Below are positions 60,650 to 64,000 of a DNA stretch of 64,000 bases, piece by piece (the first letter of the stretch is position 1; each line of letters opens with the position of its first letter). The notes beneath the pieces were generated by a model that searched no databases, was not told the DNA's origin, and saw nothing but the letters and a program-made list of their open reading frames with translations. Source of the stretch: JAOXRU01 sp965247735. GTDB lineage: Bacteria > Bacteroidota > Bacteroidia > Flavobacteriales > Flavobacteriaceae. Both the position numbers and the translations under genes were made by a program. The stretch is taken from assembly GCA_965247735.1 (NCBI GenBank), contig CBDFHN010000002.1:3658001-3722000 (forward strand). Reading direction: 5' to 3'.

Positions 60650-62000
60650 AAAACTCAAGAATTATTTTGGCAATAGTAAAGAATAGAAATATTCCAAAAA
60701 TATCGTTGCTAGTGGTTATAAATGGACCAGTTGCAATAGCAGGATCTATACCTCTTTTGTTTAAGATGATAGGTACAAAAGTACCAATAAGTGCAGCTAT
60801 AATAATTACACATAGCATAGAAATTGCTATGGTAAAACTAAATTTAAGTGTAAGTGGATAAAAGAATCCAAAAATTATAATTAAAACTCCAAGTACTAGT
60901 CCATTAATAATACTTAGTCCTACTTCTTTTACCAGTCTATTAAAGAGACTTCCTTTAACATTATCGTTTGCTAAACCTTGAACAATAATAGCGCTAGATT
61001 GCACACCTACATTACCTGCCATTGCGGCAATAAGAGGTGTAAAGAAAAAGAGTTCTTTGTATTTACTTAATGCGTCATCATAACCTTCCATAATAAAAAC
61101 ACTACCCAATCCACCAAGTAGCCCTAGTATTAACCAAGGTAACCGTGCTTTGGTGAGTTCAAAAATGGTATCATCGGCTTCAACATCTTGGGTAATACCT
61201 GCCGCCAATTGATAATCTTTTTCTGCTTCCTCTCTAATAACATCTACAATGTCATCAATAGTAATTCTTCCTAAGAGAATTAGGTTTGTATCCACAACAG
61301 GAATGGCTTCCAAATCGTATTTTGTCATTATTTTGGCAACGTCTTCTACGTCTTCATTTACATATGCATAATCTACATTTTCAATATAGATATCAGCTAC
61401 GCTTTCGGAATTTTTAGCTGTAATTAAATCTTTGAGCGAAAGTCTTCCAATAAGTTTTTCTTCTTTATTAATTACATATATGGAGTGTACTCTGGTGACA
61501 TTTTTTGCTTGAGTTCTAATTCTTCTAAGGCAGCCAGCTACTGTCCAGGTATCATAAACTTTTATAAGTTCTTTGGCCATTAGCCCACCAGCAGTATCTT
61601 CATCATAGGCGCTAAGTTCTACAATATCTTGTGCATGCTCTTTATCTTGAATCTGTGAAATTACCCTTTTCGCTTTTTCGTCAGAAAGTTCTGCTATAAT
61701 ATCCGCTGCATCATCGGTATCTAACTCTTGTAACTCTTCGGCAATTTCTTTTGCCGAAAGGTTTTCCAAAATATCTTCCCGTAAGTCATCATCTAGCTCC
61801 GTAAGAACATCGGAAGTGGTGTCGCTATCTAAAATTTTAATTAAATAGGTTGCGTCTTTTAGAGATAGTTCCTCTAAAATTTCAGCAATATCAGCATAAT
61901 GTACATCTTCTAAAAGGGCAAATAATCTTTTTACACTTTTTTTAGATACTAGTGTTTCAATTTGCTCAATAAGCTCGTCTGTAATTTTAAACGGAGTCAT
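60648..62000 (-). CDS. mgtE: magnesium transporter MgtE
   Basis: 450 residues. The N-terminal helical superfamily domain (residues 1-130, with repeated LE(D/E)DxxADI) is followed by two CBS domains (about 135-260: YAYVNEDVEDVAKIMTKYDLEAIPVVD) and five transmembrane helices (about 285-448, with PLIAAMAGNVGVQSSAIIVQGLA). It is a Mg2+-gated channel; the cytoplasmic domain senses Mg2+. Overlaps the rsmA gene's end by 14 nt. Confidence 0.95.
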   Translation of the reverse strand: MTPFKITDELIEQIETLVSKKSVKRLFALLEDVHYADIAEILEELSLKDATYLIKILDSDTTSDVLTELDDDLREDILENLSAKEIAEELQELDTDDAADIIAELSDEKAKRVISQIQDKEHAQDIVELSAYDEDTAGGLMAKELIKVYDTWTVAGCLRRIRTQAKNVTRVHSIYVINKEEKLIGRLSLKDLITAKNSESVADIYIENVDYAYVNEDVEDVAKIMTKYDLEAIPVVDTNLILLGRITIDDIVDVIREEAEKDYQLAAGITQDVEADDTIFELTKARLPWLILGLLGGLGSVFIMEGYDDALSKYKELFFFTPLIAAMAGNVGVQSSAIIVQGLANDNVKGSLFNRLVKEVGLSIINGLVLGVLIIIFGFFYPLTLKFSFTIAISMLCVIIIAALIGTFVPIILNKRGIDPAIATGPFITTSNDIFGIFLFFTIAKIILEF

Positions 62001-62793
62001 TTTCTATCTTCTGGGTTAGCATTATAAATTCGGATACACTTAGTTGTTCCGGACGCTGCCCAAAGATAACATCTTCTCTTAGATTATCAGATAAATTAAA
62101 GCTTTTTAGACTGTTTCTAAGTGTTTTCCTCCGCTGATTAAATCCTGTTTTAACAACTTTAAAAAAGAGTTTCTCATCGCAAGGTAAACTATAGTCTTTT
62201 TTACGTACCAAACGAAGTACGCCAGATTCTACTCTTGGTGGAGGGTCAAAAACATGAGGAGGGACTGTAAATAAATATTCTGCATCATAAAAAGCTTGCG
62301 CCAATACCGATAAGATACCATAGGTTTTGTTGCCTTCCTTGGCACAAATACGTTGGGCTACCTCTTTTTGAAACATACCAGAAAATTCGGGGATAAGATC
62401 TCTGAACTCTAATGTTTTAAAAACAATTTGTGTAGAAATGTTATAAGGGAAATTTCCAGAAATGGCAAATTGCTCTTTGCCAAAAATTTCAGGAATATTA
62501 CTCTTAAGAAAATCTGCTTCAATAACAGTAAAAGCTTTAGCTTTGGTAATGTTTTTGGAATGTTCTACCGTAAAAGACTGCTTTAAAAAAGCAATGGAAT
62601 CACGATCTAAGTCCATAGCAATAAGTGCCACATCTTTTTCTAGGATATACTTGGTAAGTACACCCATTCCAGGACCAATTTCTAAAACATTTGAGGTATG
62701 GTTAAGCAGTAATGCATTTGCAATATCTCTGGCAATCTCTTCGTCTTTAAGAAAATGCTGACCTAAAAACTTTTTTGCTTTTACTTTATTCAT
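61987..62793 (-). CDS. rsmA: 16S rRNA dimethyladenosine transferase RsmA (KsgA)
   Basis: 268 residues. Motifs: KKFLGQHFLKDEEIARDIA, VLEIGPGMGVLTKYIL (SAM site), VIEADFL, ISGNFPYNISTQIVFK (NxPY catalytic) and FDPPPRVESGVLRL. It dimethylates A1518 and A1519 of 16S rRNA in ribosome assembly. Overlaps mgtE by 14 nt; a common flavobacterial arrangement. Confidence 0.96.
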   Translation of the reverse strand: MNKVKAKKFLGQHFLKDEEIARDIANALLLNHTSNVLEIGPGMGVLTKYILEKDVALIAMDLDRDSIAFLKQSFTVEHSKNITKAKAFTVIEADFLKSNIPEIFGKEQFAISGNFPYNISTQIVFKTLEFRDLIPEFSGMFQKEVAQRICAKEGNKTYGILSVLAQAFYDAEYLFTVPPHVFDPPPRVESGVLRLVRKKDYSLPCDEKLFFKVVKTGFNQRRKTLRNSLKSFNLSDNLREDVIFGQRPEQLSVSEFIMLTQKIENDSV

Positions 62794-62910
62794 GTTTTTA
62801 GTTTTTTTACCTACTTCAAAGTAAGCTAATTTAAAAACAAAGAGCGTATGCGATAATACGTTCCTTTATTAAGTGAATTTTATAGATACTATTGTTGGTT
62901 ATAGTATCTA

Positions 62911-63240
62911 TTAATTATTGTTGGTTGTTCTGGTGTATGTTATCACATCCAGTTCTGTTCTAAAGGCTACAAATTTACCAGCAAAACGTTTCATGCCATC
63001 TGCACGTAATCTCTCTGCATCTTCTTTAAAATATTCATCTAACAACGCTTTGCTGTCAGTAGTATATTGAATAGAATAGGTAATTCCTCCCATTTCTTCT
63101 TCAATTACAACACGGCACATTTTAGCTTCAAAAAATTTGTTGGTAGCTAACATTTCAGGAATATGAATTTCTTTCATCCATAACATCCATTCGTCATTAA
63201 TCTCTTCTTCTATGTTTATAGTTACGTTATATATGTACAT
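62911..63240 (-). CDS. DUF4286 family protein
   Basis: 109 residues: MYIYNVTINIEEEINDEWMLWMKEIHIPEMLATNKFFEAKMCRV with the ferredoxin-like DUF4286 pattern and YFKEDAERLRADGMKRFAGKFVAFRTELDVI. Function unknown; it is often near rsmA in this phylum, as here. It begins 11 nt after the TPR protein's stop. Confidence 0.92.
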   Translation of the reverse strand: MYIYNVTINIEEEINDEWMLWMKEIHIPEMLATNKFFEAKMCRVVIEEEMGGITYSIQYTTDSKALLDEYFKEDAERLRADGMKRFAGKFVAFRTELDVITYTRTTNNN

Positions 63241-63251
63241 GTACTTGTTTG

Positions 63252-64000
63252 TTAGTTGATGGCATCACCACGAAGTAAACGATATCTTTTTCTTGCTGGA
63301 ACAAAATAAATGCTGTCTTCGTGATTAAAAATCAGTTTTTCGTAATATTCTTTTGCTTTTTCAATATCGTTAAACTGATTTTCATATAATTCTGCCAGTG
63401 CAAATATAGCATTGTCGGCAAGAATACCATCACCAAAAAACTCAATGATTTTTAAGTAATTATATTTGGCTTTTTCAAACTCTTGTTTTTCGATAAGCAA
63501 TGCCGCTTGTTTTAGTAATGCTTCGTCTTCTATTTTTTCTCCTTTGTGCTGAATAAGAATGTCTTCGAGGATAGTAATGGCTTTTTCTTTTTTATTCTGA
63601 TACGCTAATAGATCAGCTTTCGCATATTTGTTTAATGCTGTTTTGGTAGAATCTTCAGCTGCATTATCTGAGATAAGTAAACTCAGGTCCATAGCATCGT
63701 TTGCAATGAGTTGCGAGCTAGAGTTTCTTAATACCGTAAGTTGGGTTAATGCCCAGTCAAAATCTCCCTTATAAAAACTGGCTTGAGCAATTTTAAAACG
63801 TGCATTTTGTCCAGTAATATGATTTTTTAAAGCCTTTTGTACTTGAGAATAATAGATTAATGCTTGATTGAATTGCTCTTTATACACCAAGATATCAGCC
63901 AAAACGATTCTTACAGATGCTTTGGTATAACGATCTAATGGGAATTTTAATGCTTCTTTAAGTATTTTAATACCCTTTTTACTATTGTCTCTATGAAAGG
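63252..64000 (-). CDS. tetratricopeptide-repeat protein, C-terminal part
   Basis: The frame is open to the right edge of the window, so the N-terminus is missing. At least 249 residues of TPR-like helices are seen (e.g. FNQALIYYSQVQKALKNHITGQNARFKIAQASFYKGDFDWALTQL). Typical flavobacterial periplasmic TPR proteins near rsmA and DUF4286 have this form. Substrate or partner unknown. Confidence 0.88.
   Translation of the reverse strand, partial: FHRDNSKKGIKILKEALKFPLDRYTKASVRIVLADILVYKEQFNQALIYYSQVQKALKNHITGQNARFKIAQASFYKGDFDWALTQLTVLRNSSSQLIANDAMDLSLLISDNAAEDSTKTALNKYAKADLLAYQNKKEKAITILEDILIQHKGEKIEDEALLKQAALLIEKQEFEKAKYNYLKIIEFFGDGILADNAIFALAELYENQFNDIEKAKEYYEKLIFNHEDSIYFVPARKRYRLLRGDAIN

Overview
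The window looks like chromosomal DNA of a marine-type member of the Flavobacteriaceae (Bacteroidota). The evidence is its AT-rich composition, a SusC/SusD pair, TAnnTTTG-type -7 promoter boxes, a type IX secretion (T9SS) sorting tail, MiaE, FabV, DUF4286 and many flavobacterial lipoproteins. No rRNA, tRNA or CRISPR array was seen. Both ends cut genes: SusC on the left and a TPR protein on the right.

Layout. 1-5.9 kb is the end of a SusC/SusD locus with two phosphodiester-cleaving lipoproteins (NAGPA-type phosphodiester glycosidase and GDPD). 6-7.7 kb holds an M28 peptidase and miaE. 7.8-11.7 kb is a sulfur locus: a Crp/Fnr regulator, a SulP permease and a CstB-like persulfide dioxygenase-rhodanese, with two matching inverted-repeat operators placed identically relative to two promoters. 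12-13.7 kb is an unusual fusion of an XRE DNA-binding domain, a DUF4870-like membrane region and a serine hydrolase. At 14.6-17.5 kb a secreted-protein gene is split by a complete IS4-family element with a 9-bp target duplication. 17.6-31.5 kb carries metG, a DUF1501/DUF1800 pair, LD-carboxypeptidase, sirtuin, YraN, BlaR1/BlaI with operators, a YqjF/DUF3703/hydrolase cluster and fabV. 32-38 kb has an RluA-type pseudouridine synthase, mfd, a HigBA toxin-antitoxin pair and terB. 40.5-41.9 kb is a run of six very small genes (tiny membrane proteins plus a double-glycine leader peptide), five of which were found by reading the gaps between larger ORFs. 41.9-46.2 kb is an amidase and a LytTR two-component system. 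46.6-52.3 kb has an outer-membrane-type protein, an acyltransferase, aspartate kinase, an acetyltransferase and fbp. 52.4-55.6 kb is a four-gene operon with a Rab/Ras-like small GTPase and a hybrid histidine kinase. 55.6-57.7 kb is an arsenic operon. The rest includes mgtE and rsmA.

The most novel-looking signal is a dispersed family of about 90-bp repeats (nine units at five loci: 14.45-14.63, 44.16-44.25, 56.07-56.34, 58.65-58.82 and 60.55-60.64 kb). Each lies between two co-directional genes, and each intact unit carries a 22-31 codon micro-ORF. The micro-ORF next to the downstream gene ends within 10 nt of, or overlaps by 4 nt, that gene's start codon. The second most interesting are the Rab-like GTPase operon and the tiny-gene cluster at 40.6-41.9 kb.
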